This document shows positions 19,511 to 29,502 of a DNA stretch of 38,254 nt, piece by piece. Position 1 is the stretch's first letter; each line of letters begins with the position of its first letter. The DNA comes from Chara braunii (taxonomy: Eukaryota; Streptophyta; Charophyceae; Charales; Characeae), in the NCBI GenBank assembly GCA_003427395.1, contig BFEA01000480.1:616146-654399 (forward strand). Direction: 5' to 3'. The notes below the pieces were generated by a model, which did not search any database, was not told the origin of the DNA, and saw only the letters and a program-made list of their open reading frames with translations. The position numbers were made by a program, and so were the translations under genes.

Positions 19511-19550
<40 letters not shown>

Positions 19551-19740
19551 AAAACTGGCTGAGATTGCTAGTGGTGTTGGTATGAGCATCCACCACTAGC
19601 AGTTCAGCTACTGGCTCCAGTCTATTGGTGGGGAGCTGCACCTGCTGGAAAACGGGTCCAGCGTCCCTCAAAACAGGTATTACTGAAACATGGTTCAAAA
19701 ACAGGAAGTATGGGAAGTATGAAAAAGAAAGGAGTGCTGC
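19511..19740 (-). mobile_element. LINE 3' end (type 1) with long A tail
   Basis: On the minus strand: 3' UTR with GAAGAGGCAGCACTCC, then GGGACGCTGGACCC, stem-loop 1 (GCTGGA/TCCAGC), CCACCAATAGACTGGAGCC, and stem-loop 2 with a perfect 11-bp stem TGCTAGTGGTG/CACCACTAGCA around GATGCTCATACCAA. An A tail follows (plus-strand T run about 19510-19546). It is the best-preserved stem-loop 2 in the window. Confidence 0.9.
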
Positions 19741-20146
19741 CTCTTCAGCCAGAGCCTGGCCGCCAGATGACCGTGGTATCCTAGCAGCATTACCTCCTAT
19801 AGCCCACTCTGAAATAAGCCAAAATACTCATGCTGATATCTTGTTGGAGACTATGACCAATCTCTCCAGACTCCCTGTCTTTTCTTCAAATTTCCCTGTC
19901 ACCCTGAAAACCGCCCTTCCTATAGCTCTACTACCCTTCGAGCCCACCACAAAAATCAGCCTCTTCGGCCTTGTCTATCCACCAGAAACAACAATGTTAT
20001 CTAGCTGGTTATAACATACGAGTACCATTATTCTCCTCTTTCGCATTCAAACCAACTTATGGGGACCAGGGATAATGATGAGGGTGGGAAGGGATCTGGT
20101 CTGATAGAGGGCGAAATGGTACTGTTGGATCCACATTTGTCCAATC

Positions 20147-22400
20147 ATGGAATATCAGGCGGTAGTCTTTCTGAATTCCTTCGCTATGTTCTTCTCTGTT
20201 CTCTCTCCTCGCCCCACTTTCTTTGATCTTTCCAATCGTGCCTCCTTGATAAACCTTCTCTTTGCCATCGACAGTCCGTGGCAGGCCCTAGCCCTAGACC
20301 ACATCGCCCGCCTGTCCCCGCCGGCCCCACCGGGGGTTAATCCATTGACTTGGGTTGAGGATCGCTACTGGTCGATCCCACGAAGAATTCAGGGCCAAAA
20401 AGTCGACCAGTTCTGGCCCTCTTTGCTGAAAAGTTGGCGCAGGCTCCCTCTCCCCGAGAAACAGACACCGGTGCGCTGGGAGGAGACATACCATCAACCC
20501 CTGTTTGGCAACCGGTGGATCACACCCAGAAATGGTCAGATTCTGGTCAGCACNGAAGCCCCGTGGAANGGGTGGGTGAAGAACGGTGTGCTCAGGGTGG
20601 GCCATCTATGGGACAGGGAGNNAAAGGACTNGAAAATGGTGGCCCAGCTACGGAGCACTCTCAGATATTGCCACCACACTGAGCAGCAGCTAGAAACCAT
20701 CATTGAAGCAATTCCACTTGCCTGGTACAGAACCCTAAAGAAAGGCCCCACCATAAATGAGGGTGATTGGGTAGCCTTCCGGGGGGACGGGGCACGGGCA
20801 GGCCGAATTCACCAGACACGCCCTACTGATGCCTTGGTAGAATACTATGCTATCGGTCCTAGGGGAGTGCTGGAAGGTTCTCAAAACCCGCTGGAATTGC
20901 GTGAGAAGGAGGAAATGTTTCGGGTACGGGTGCTACAGGAGGAGCGGGACTTCAAGGTTTTCCTCCCCCTAACATCGATATACGAGCTCGCCATCGATCC
21001 TGACGAATGGCAATGGCAAACAGGTTTGATATCGGGGCAAACAACAAAGAAAACAATCCGCCTCAATACAATATCTGTTAGATCTATGTATAAAATGCTC
21101 AGACCCAAAAGAGTACTAAAAGACCGCTTAGTCGACAGGTGGGCTCAACACTTGAACGTCGACCGGTCCACCCTCACTCCCATAAAATGGTTTAAGGAAA
21201 CCAAATCTAGGCCAGTGAAGATCAATTCGCTCTAGTGGCAGATTGCACACCGGTGCCTGCCGACAAATGCCTGGTTGATTGACCATACGCAGCTGGAACA
21301 GAAGGGGATAGCACTCCCATGGTGCCACCGATGCTTGTCTGCATTTCCAGGGAGGAAAAGAAACGAGACCATCGAACACATTTTTATGCAATGCCCAGTG
21401 GCAGTCTTCACATGGCGATGGTGGAACCGGATTTGGAGGATGGCAACAAATGTCCCCTGGCCATGGTCATGGCAAGCCGTACTAACCGGGCACTGTCCAG
21501 GAATGGATGGTGTCGCCCCCTACATTAGCAACCTATATAACCTGGGGAGACGGTCGGTCCTATGGGCCCTGTGGTGGCAATGATGCACTTTAGCCATGGA
21601 GGGAGTAAGGATAGAAGGAAACGAATTGCATGAGCAGATAAAAGAATTGATCCAGCTGGACCTGACACGGAGATGGAGAAATCTCAAACCTCAGCTTGAC
21701 CTCTTTCAGACAGATCAGGATATACGGAGAGGGATCACTGGGTTTTGCGTAGAATGGCTGGGGGGGCAGAGGGAGGGATGGATAGCTCAGATTGAGTGGT
21801 CAGGGGACACAGTAGGCATAAACGGACAAGGGATTGCGAGAGATTATAAACTCGTCTTTAAAGACTGGACTAACATCGACCCTTCCCTTCCGATGAGACA
21901 CCCATCTGAGTTCCCGGACCCTTTCCCACCCCACCCCCTTGCCCTGGTGGAAACCCAGATTTGATGCAGATGACAGAGGTGCAGAATCTGGGGAACGACA
22001 GGGACCACTGGTGCCCCCCACTGGGCCCTGGGAGGCCCCAACCTAGAGCTTTGACACACCTCAGGGGCTTCCCCCCCGGTGTCCAGCAGAAAGCTTGTCA
22101 TGTTTCTACTCAGCAGGTTTGCAAAGACGGAGGAAGGAACTTGTGCTNANCTGCAACGACCTGGCGCCCGANGCTAAGGCNAAGAGGCTCTCTCCCTNTC
22201 TTAGAAAAGCCTGCAGAGTTTTAATGATNATCCTCATGGTTTTTTCTCCTCAATTTTCAGATAAGGGACGCTGAGCCCGGTTCTCAGCTAAAGTCTTGTG
22301 TTCACTCCGGGCAGACTGTGAGGACCCCGGCCTCAAACTTTCTCATGGATAATATCAGCCTTGGGCACTGGGCCCGTTTAAAAAAAAAAAAAAAAAAAAA
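20147..22400 (+). mobile_element. LINE ORF2 C-terminal half with complete 3' end (clade B, type 2 tail)
   Basis: The longest LINE reading frame here. From 20147 to 21964 one frame is open except for TAG at 21233 and TGA at 21582, plus a few N. Order: post-RT segment (LINLLFAIDSPWQALALDHI), linker with EAIPLAWYRTLKKGP, then WQIAHRCLPTNAWLIDH, PWCHRCLSAF, ETIEHIFMQCP and WRWWNRIW (zf-RVT-like region), RRSVLWALWW, then a C-terminal module GGQREGWIAQIEW and FKDWTNIDPSLPMR ending in FPDPFPPHP. Endonuclease and RT are missing, so the copy is 5'-truncated. The 3' UTR of about 300 bp ends with stem-loop 1 (GCTGAG 22270-22275 with CTCAGC 22283-22288), stem 2 (CCGGG 22307-22311 with CCCGG 22326-22330) and a 21-nt A tail (22380-22400). 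Confidence 0.88.
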
Positions 22401-22599
22401 GATCCTCCGAACCAAGCGCCACTGAATGATTTGATGTGTTGTTGGATTTCTTTTTTATTCGTCAGAAATTGATTTTTTATTTTTTTATTTTTTTTATAAA
22501 GGTAAGCTATATTCCTCTCTCATCTATCTCATTTTTCTTCATAGTACGCATCTATCTCATCCTCTCACTATTCTATATATCGTATATAGTATGGGGGAA
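22401..22599. other. T-rich spacer
   Basis: AT-rich sequence with T runs and ATCTCATC motifs between the LINE A tail and the SINE region. Nothing else is seen. Confidence 0.4.
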
Positions 22600-22999
22600 C
22601 ACCAACCAACCCGGATCCCTCCCCAGCCCACAGGGTAGGTTGGCACCACAGCTGTGGTGCGAGGGCAAGGCTGTACCAGTCCCTCATCACGGTGACGAGG
22701 GGTGGGCAGGCATTGCCAATGGGGGAAATCGGCGGTGCTAGCGTCGAGCAATGGCCAGTCACTGCACCTCCCCCTACCCCCCCCCAACCCCACATGGCAC
22801 AGTCTAATGGTCAATATTGTCGCTGCATAGCAGCCAACAATATCAGCCAAGTTCCTGCCAATGCTGGCTTGGGGGGCCGACGGGTTATCTCTAGCTGGTA
22901 GAACACCAAGCTTTGCCCAGGCACATCGTGAGGCCAATGGGGATTGAACCCACGACCTCCTGAATGCAACTTTTGTGCCTTACCAACTGAGCTAGGCCT
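22600..22999 (-). mobile_element. tRNA-derived SINE (head at 22931-22999)
   Basis: The minus-strand head has box A TAGCTCAGTTGG (22994-22983) and box B GGTTCAATCCC (22950-22940) with tRNA-like spacing, a good T arm (GTGGG/CCCAT) and a partly paired acceptor around AGGCC/GGCCT. The D stem is degraded, so it is not a functional tRNA. The body continues leftward with GC-rich unique sequence; its end is not clear. The start of the head sits in a LINE coding remnant, so the SINE inserted into, or truncated, that LINE. Confidence 0.65.
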
Positions 23000-23009
23000 T
23001 TGTCCCATT

Positions 23010-23386
23010 GAGCTGTGATAACAGTTTGCACCTGCAATTTAATTGACTCCGTAAAATCTGGACCATCCAGCCTGGCACCCTCCCTTTCAAAAGTACAGCG
23101 CCGTTGCCAGAGGGCCCAAAGAATGGTTCTTCTGCCGGTTATAAATAGATTTTGGGAGAACTCATCTAATTGGTCTGGAGACCATGTCTCGCATAACAGA
23201 GCTCGCCAATCCCAAGGCCAGTTCAAGGGGGTATTTAAAGAACTCAAAATCCTGTCCCACCAACGCCATAACCAAACTGCACCTTGGGCATTGAAGAAAA
23301 ATGTGCTCGATGGTTTCTGGAATGGTCCTAGATGGGAATGCAGAGGAGCATAGCTTGCACCAAGGTACCTTATAATTGGAATACAT
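23010..23386 (-). pseudogene. LINE zf-RVT fragment (clade B)
   Basis: Reads VPWCKLCSSAFPSRTIPETI, EHIFLQCPRCS, then after a frameshift PLNWPWDWRALL, RRTILWALWQRRCTFEREG and ITAQWDKG, where the SINE head begins. This is the zinc-finger region plus the following RRxxLWALW motif. It is truncated on both sides, by the long element's end near 23390 and by the SINE. Confidence 0.75.
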
Positions 23387-23800
23387 TGATGATTGATGAA
23401 AAATTGGGATGATTTAGGAATATTTCAGGATGATTGAGATAATAAGCTAGCATTGATGCTGACTACTCAGAATGCTTATCTACCCTGACCCTAATCTCAG
23501 ATATCCGTACCAACCAGCCAGTCTCTACCAAGCCAATACTGTATACCAACCAAGACTCTACCGGTCTCACACCCCAATCTAGCTAGGTTGCAGGGCAGCA
23601 CCACCCACCCCAGCGCTGACCCTCGTCGACAGATTGTAGCCTTTGGTCAAGTATTGTAATTGCCTTCCACCCTCAACAATCCCGAGATCTCTATCCAAGG
23701 CGTCAAGCACCTATGAAGGTTACAGGGTGATGCCCAAGGGCCGGCCAGCGTCGTTCTGGTTTCTACTCCACCTGGGCAAGAACACAATAAAAGCTCAATT

Positions 23801-23817
23801 AGGAGATCAGCTGGACT
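23801..23817. repeat. target-site duplication, left copy (17 bp)
   Basis: AGGAGATCAGCTGGACT, identical to 26099-26115. The two copies bracket the inner long element. Confidence 0.9.
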
Positions 23818-24865
23818 GGGAGCCACGGCAGCAATGTGCACAGGAGACGTACACCCGTATGGTATGGCTCTAGGAGAGGGCGCCTACGATGTTGCTAGCG
23901 CTGCATGGGTGCGTGCGCTTACGATGCTGCTAAGACAGCAAGCAAGTGGCGAGGCAAAGGCGGCGTGGAAGTGGCGAGGCGCTGGCCACGGATGGACAGT
24001 GAGGCGCTGGCTGCTAGCAGGCGACGAGGCGCTGGCTTCCTACGGGTGGCGAGGCGCTGGTCACAAGCGAGTAGTGGGGCGCTGACTTTTCACATGTGGC
24101 GAGGCACTGGTGGCTTGCACGCGGCAGGTTGCTGGCTGCTTGTGGAAGATGTGAGCGCTGATGTGGCATGAGCATCCAAAAGCTGCGTGAGTGGTATACG
24201 CCAGAAGTGGTGAAGTGGTCAGAGTGAGCGCTTAATGCACGCGCAGAAACCAGAGGCACTAGGCCAAGCCACGTCACGGGCTGACGAGGCATCTGGTCTA
24301 AGTCATAGTGGCGAGGGGAGAGTAGTGGCGGTGGCGGCTGCTCGAACAGCCTCTCTGTGACTTCCACACGAAGTACTCCACAGCTAACGCCCCTTTAGGA
24401 GGCTGTAATGCGCAAGCGAGTTGGTGCAATGCCAATGTCGGTGGAAGAAAGTGGAGTTCGCCCCATGGAGACCGAAGTGCGTTGGACTTCGCTTGTCTAC
24501 GTCATTACAGCGCTGACCCGCATTCTCAGGAGGAAGATCATCAAGGAGTCATCATCAAGGGAGCTGCTCATTTTTGCTTTTTTTATTGTTTATCTTGTGC
24601 AGGTTATCCATCACGAGCATCAAGATTATCATCATTGTCATCTCTGCGGGGAATCATCATCCGGAGTCATTCATACTAAAGTGTATCAATTCATAATTCT
24701 TCATTACGGGTCAATGGGTCATCATCTTCACTGGCCATTATCTTCCTACTAATTACTGTCATCTTCTTTTATTATTACAGCAATAGTGCTGTCAATCTTC
24801 CACACCGGTGCCATTAGGGTATCGCAATTTCAAACGTTCCTTATTTATTTCTTGCCAATTTTATT

Positions 24866-24891
24866 TCATCATCATCATCATCTCATCATCG

Positions 24892-24931
<40 letters not shown>
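24866..24931 (+). repeat. (TCA)n microsatellite
   Basis: Near-pure TCA trinucleotides with a few interruptions, inside the inner long element. The homologous position of the 33.8-36.2 kb copy carries the much larger ATC-rich block. Confidence 0.9.
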
Positions 24932-24932
<1 letters not shown>

Positions 24933-25951
24933 GAAGTTTCTTTATTCTTTTTTTCATCAATCGGTACATATCTCTGTGTTGGTGGTTATATTCTCTTCAC
25001 CCAGATTGGTTATGGTCTAGTTGGTAGGTAGGTTGGTAAAAAAGGGAGAGCTACTCCGCAGGGGTAACACAAGGTGGGAGGTGATTGCCCTCTAGGGAGT
25101 AGACGCAGATGATGGGAGCTGACCTGGGCTGGGGCTGGGAGATATGTATGGGGGCACATTATATCCTGGCGGAGGCAGACCAGGTCGGAGTGTCAGATTT
25201 CAGGTACACCTTTTGGCGGAACTGGTTACTTCAAGGCAGAAGGGAATGGGGAGGATATCTCTCTCGTTGGGGTTGATAGGAACTTCATACTGATAGTGGG
25301 GTTCAGATCAGCGGAGGCAGCGAGAGGAGAACAGGAGAACAGGAAACGAGGGGAGAGGAGGAGAGCACATGGAGGAGGGGGAGGGGTGGAGAGGAATAGT
25401 CATCAGCATCCTCATCATTATCCACCAATTTAGTGATCATCTCAGGGTACTCGTCAAATTTCATCATCAGAAAGGTTTTTTTATCAAGATTCTAATATTA
25501 CCAGATCCTAGATTTCTAGTTGGCATTCTAGATTAGCTAATTTTCTAATTGAGCCTTTTTGTGTAATGACCAGGTTGAGTTGGCGCTAGAACGACGTTGG
25601 CCGGCGCTGGGGCGGCGCCCTGTAACCTACTTTAGTAGGAGCTTGAGGCTTTGTGTAAAGGTCTGGGATTGCCGAGGGAGGAAGGTGATCTGCTAACTTG
25701 ACTAATGGCTACAATCTGGCCGACGATGGTTGGAGCTGAGGTAGGTAGCGCTGCCCTGTAACCGAGCCAGAATGGGGTGTGAGACCAGGAAGAGGCTTGA
25801 TTGGTGCACAACACAGGCTCAGTTGTGATTGGTTGGTTGGAATGGATACAGGAATTTAGGGATAGGATATATTTTTTGAGTGTTGGGTAGACAATTATTC
25901 TGATTAGTCATCATCTATCTCTATTTCATGATCTCAATCATCCACTCTATC

Positions 25952-25955
<4 letters not shown>

Positions 25956-26030
<75 letters not shown>
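25956..26030. repeat. 75-bp poly-T run
   Basis: Pure T homopolymer near the 3' end of the inner element. It may be the tail of an unresolved minus-strand insertion, or expansion of a T run. Confidence 0.9.
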
Positions 26031-26035
<5 letters not shown>

Positions 26036-26098
26036 AGAATCTGCACTGTGTGTGTGTTCCCTTTTATCATCCTGAATCATCCTTAATGAAAAAAAAAA

Positions 26099-26115
26099 AG
26101 GAGATCAGCTGGACT
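26099..26115. repeat. target-site duplication, right copy (17 bp)
   Basis: AGGAGATCAGCTGGACT, identical to 23801-23817. It starts at the end of the A tail. Confidence 0.9.
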
Positions 26116-26585
26116 TAGAATGTAACCTAAGAATTCGGATTTGATACTAGTGGGATCCTGAGCAAACAACCAATCTGATGATGATGATGATGATGATACT
26201 CTACGTTGATTGACCCTCCCCTGTCCACCCCTCCTCTCCCTTGCTGCCTCCGCTAATCAGAACCACTCGATCGTTGAGCGGTTCCTCACAGTCCCAGCAA
26301 TAGGAAAACCTCCCTCTACCCAACTCCCCTCAAAAAAGGTTGTTCTCCCAAAAAGCCTTCCTCAAGTTATCTTTGTCCTACTCTGCCACCGCTAGTAGAT
26401 GATGTTCCTCCTTCCATCTCTCCCAGCCCCAGAGTTAGACAGTGGCCCTTGTCCGGCCTTATTCCCTATAGGCAAACACTTCCCACCTTGTGTTTCCCCT
26501 GCAGAAAAGAGCTCTCCCCACTCAACCCATCATGCCCTCCACGTCAGCAACCTTGTGGGGAGGATTTTTAAAAAAAAAATTTCCA

Positions 26586-26702
26586 GAACAACCCGAGGTG
26601 GTGGTAGGGGTGCTGGTAAGAGCAGACACCGCTATCACTCTCAGGGAGACTCCATCTATTGGTGGGGAGCTGCACCTGCTGGAAACCGGGTCCAGCGTCC
26701 CA
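26586..26702 (-). mobile_element. LINE 3' tail (type 1)
   Basis: On the minus strand GGGACGCTGGACCC, stem-loop 1, CCACCAATAGATGGAG and the GTCTGCTCTTACCAGC loop with a decayed stem 2 follow in order. The end runs into TTTTTTTTTTAAAAA rather than a clean A tail. Confidence 0.8.
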
Positions 26703-27183
26703 GAACAACATGTTTCCTTGTTTACACAAACATTTGATCGGGGTACCGGTAGCTGCATGGTCCAGCCATGAAGGAGACAGTTCGTGAATAAGGCTACACA
26801 CGTACTCAGTATCGTAAGTCTTTTGCCTACATGACGGCTGTATTAGGGTGGCAGTAAACCCGAGTCCCATGGCTGCTATTTCCCATCAGTCCTGGATTTT
26901 ATTCATGGAGCCAGGTTGTACCCCCTCTGTTTGGGCCCCAGTGCATGTAGGCAAAGTGCCCTCCCATTCCCCAACCCCCACCCTTTCGAACGCTAGGTTT
27001 TGATCCATGTTGAACAATGTGAGACTGTGTTAGTTATGTTTTGAGTCTGTCACAGGTTGTCGGGATTTGGTCTGTATCCAAGTCTGTAGTTGAACCTTTT
27101 GTACCTCTTCACTCATCCTTTGAGCGCCTGATATGATGTCTAGTACTTCGTCATGTGGGGGTTCTGGGGGGTATATTCTAATT
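26703..27183. other. unassigned, short coding-like stretch on minus
   Basis: On the minus strand about 27160-27040 an open stretch reads DEVLDIISGAQRMSEEVQKV and onward to a TAA, with amphipathic, coiled-coil-like composition. It could be a LINE ORF1 or gag remnant. It is too short to assign. Confidence 0.25.
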
Positions 27184-27211
27184 CCCCTAACCCCTAACCC
27201 CTAACCCCTAA
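27184..27211. repeat. telomere-like (CCCCTAA)4
   Basis: Four perfect CCCCTAA units (TTAGGGG on the minus strand). Orientation and place fit the 3' side of the minus-strand LINE to the right, but a chance short interstitial array is equally possible. Confidence 0.8.
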
Positions 27212-27473
27212 GCCCTCAGTACTGCACATTCTCATTTTATCGCAAGTTATGGTAACCGTTTGTTATGTATTTGGCCTCCCGTGTCTGTTGATCTCTTGAC
27301 CTCAACGAGAGGTAACTTTCTGATCGGCGACTGCTGTTACTCTTCTCCTGTTGATCCGTTGTCTTGAAGTCACCCAATTGCCACCTTTGTCTGCAGCATG
27401 TGATGAGATAGCGGGTTGTTGACGGTATGGGAATGGGAGAAGGGCAATGGGGGGAGAGTGGTGGGGGTAGCAG

Positions 27474-27612
27474 ATGGGCAGGCGGGAGAGGTCGCTGCAT
27501 GCGGGAGGTGTGGAGAGGCTCTAAGAAATGAGCAGAAACCGATGGGCAGGCGGGAGAGGTGTCACTGCATGCGAGAGGTGTGGTGGGGCTCTTAAGAACT
27601 GAGCAGAAAATT
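27474..27612. repeat. tandem duplication, about 68 bp x 2
   Basis: Both copies run GGGCAGGCGGGAGAGGT, CACTGCATGCG or CGCTGCATGCG, GAGGTGTGG and CTGAGCAGAAA-like ends. They lie in the 3' part of the minus-strand LINE. Confidence 0.85.
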
Positions 27613-27639
27613 GGTCGGGAGGAACTGGACTGCAAAGTC

Positions 27640-29502
27640 TTCCAGTGGTTTCCTTTGCCAGACCAACTCTCCTGCCCTCCGGTGTTTCCACTGTATATTG
27701 AGATCGTGTTGTAGTTCAGAGAAGACATGGTAAGGATCTTGCCAAATCTAGCAATATGATTCCCGAATAGTCTCCCTGAGGATGGCATCTTTTTCATCGT
27801 CGTACTCCTGTCTCATGGTCTTCCAGGCATTTTGAGTGCGGGATCTGATTTCCTCTTCTATCTCCTGTTGTGCTCTCTGCAGTCCAAACTGGTGGTCTTT
27901 TCTCTCATAGGAGCACCTTGCTCTCCAGGCTTGCATGAGGACATGTAACCTCATATATGAGAAGAGGTTAGCAGCGAACGGGGTCCAGTTTGCAAGCAGT
28001 TGTTGGTTTTTGCCCAGGAGGATGAGACCCAGGTCCCATGGGATGTGGTGGTCCGTTAGCGAGTGGAATGCTGCGTCCCACCACCTCCATATTTGAGCAA
28101 CCATCGGGCATGCCAGAAGGCAATGTTAAAGAGTCGCCCTGGCAGGCTGTGTGGCCCTGTTGCAGTACGTGCAGATGGGGGACGGCAGTCCCTTTTGCTC
28201 GAGGTCTGTTCTGGATACGATCCAATCGGGGGTGGGGAGACACCGATGCAAGATTTGCCATTGCAGGGATCTGAGGTTTGTGGGCATGAGTTTGGCATAT
28301 TTGGTCCAGGGGAGGCTGTGCAGAAGCTGCGCGTTCAGTAGTGAGTCTCGCTCCCATCTCTATGAGATCGTTTGTCCTATCTAATGTTGGGGCCGAGCTG
28401 CGTTGTACCCCCCTTTGACCGTGTAGTCCCAGATGTGCAAGTTTTGTTGGCGCGTCCATTCCCATTCCTCCGGGTCAAAGGGGAGTAGAGCGATGGGTGT
28501 GGACGGCTCGTACGCCTGGAATCCTTTGTCCTGGTCCCCCACGACTCTGACATTCATCAGTCCCACCCATGATTATGTGATATCCGAGTCCTCATCCCAG
28601 ATCAGGTGAGAGAGTTGCATTCTTGGGGTGTGTAGGCCAAAAGCTTCCAGTGTGCACCTCCCACAGTCTATATTGCAGACCCTGTAAACTTTCTCCGGTC
28701 TGGGCAGGTCTACATATCTGACCACCCAGTCTTGTGGTCGAATCATTGGGCCTGTTTTGAGGGTTTGTTGTCAGGCTAGAGGCAGTGCATCGATGAGTTG
28801 GCGGGCCTTCTCCTCGATGTTCCTCACATGCTTCATTCTGGTTCGTAAGCAGTCCAACGAGACTCATTTCTGTTCGACCTGGTCCCAGAGGTCGCCCACT
28901 GTGTAGATTCCTCCTTTTGCCCAGATTAGCCATGGTGAGTTGGTTGTGAGCGTAAAGGGATTTTCATCCTCATTCTTGATGAAGGGGTTTCCAAACAGCG
29001 GCTGCCTCCGTACTGTGTACCACCTATTGGGTGTGCGCTTTTGTTTGGGGCCTCGCGTCCTCCATAGTTTAATCATGCTAGGCCAGAGGGGATCATTATG
29101 GATATCTTGTCCGGTGACACATGATCCGCCGATCGCTTGTGTGTGGCGGCGAGGGCCCGGGATCGAGCAGTGGTTATTTGTCAGCCATTGGAACGGGTGT
29201 ATGCGGTTGGAGGGTACCGATTCCGGTGCCAGCCCAGCTATCTGCACACAGGCCAGGGGTCTCCATGGAATGTTGTTTCCAACAAGGAGTCTGGTTAGCA
29301 CTTTAAACATCATGGCCTCAGTCTCCCTTTGAGGGTTCAGTATCCCCATCCCCCCTTTGGTTCTTGGTTGTGTGAGGGTATCCCAACACACCCTGTTCAG
29401 GCACCTGTCCGATTTAGCGTTGTTTTTCCATACGATGTGAGTGTTTTTCGCAGCCTGGTATATTGTTGCGGTGTCAGTGGCCACACTACTAGGACATCCC
29501 AA
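27640..29502 (-). pseudogene. LINE ORF2 C-terminal half, decayed (clade A, second copy)
   Basis: Largely one frame on the minus strand, broken by several stops. It starts with RVCWDTLTQPRTKGGMGILN and METEAMMFK-like post-RT sequence (here QRETEAMMFKVLTRLLVGNN), then DPLWPSMIKLWR, RRQPLFGNPF, WAKGGIYTVGDLWD, and a PLA-stop-QQTLKTGP segment where sister copies have Trp, so TGG became TGA. Next come LQWQILHRCLPTPDW, DLEQKGLPSPICTYC, HCLLACPMVAQIWRWWDAAF (zf-RVT-like) and MQAWRARCSYERKD. The Glu of the usual LEHC motif is a TAA. The end IQWKHRRAGE matches the 12-14 kb copy. There is no poly-A; the 3' side reaches a duplication and the telomere-like array. Confidence 0.87.

Larger units (their letters stand above)
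23818..26098 (+). mobile_element. long non-coding retroposon, inner copy, 2.28 kb
   Basis: Bounded by the 17-bp duplication and ending in an A run (26088-26099), so it moved by target-primed reverse transcription. Order: a minisatellite of GGCGAGGCGCTGG-like units (23940-24120); a GCGCTTAATGCACGCGC segment; an ATC-rich part with a pure (TCA)n run; one copy of the 400-bp unit (25045-25390); ATC-rich linker; two GCCAG-hairpin units (25583-25800); AT-rich end with a 75-bp T run and ATCATCCT motifs. Frames of up to 117 codons occur but are low-complexity or repeat-derived. Being non-coding, it must borrow enzymes. A 5' truncation cannot be excluded. Confidence 0.8.
23390..26540 (-). mobile_element. 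long element, outer copy (interrupted)
   Basis: Minus-strand copy in two pieces, 26540-26116 and 23800-23390, separated by the inner copy. The right piece has the 400-bp unit (GGGGAGAGCTCT, TCTGCAGGGG, ACACAAGGTGGGA, GCGGAGGCAGC) and an ATC run. The left piece has AATTGAGC, two GCCAG-hairpin units (one starting CCAGAACGACGCTGGCCGG near 23762, another near 23630) and an AATCATCCTGAAATATTCC end. Joining the pieces across the 17-bp duplication gives the same order as the inner copy (for example CATTCTA..CTAATTGAGC), which proves they were once continuous. No reverse transcriptase or transposase frame is visible. Confidence 0.75.

Noticed and set aside
22931-22999. functional tRNA gene
   Set aside because: Boxes A and B are good, but the D stem is broken and the acceptor poorly paired. 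A related head at 36.95-37.0 kb shows it is a SINE family.
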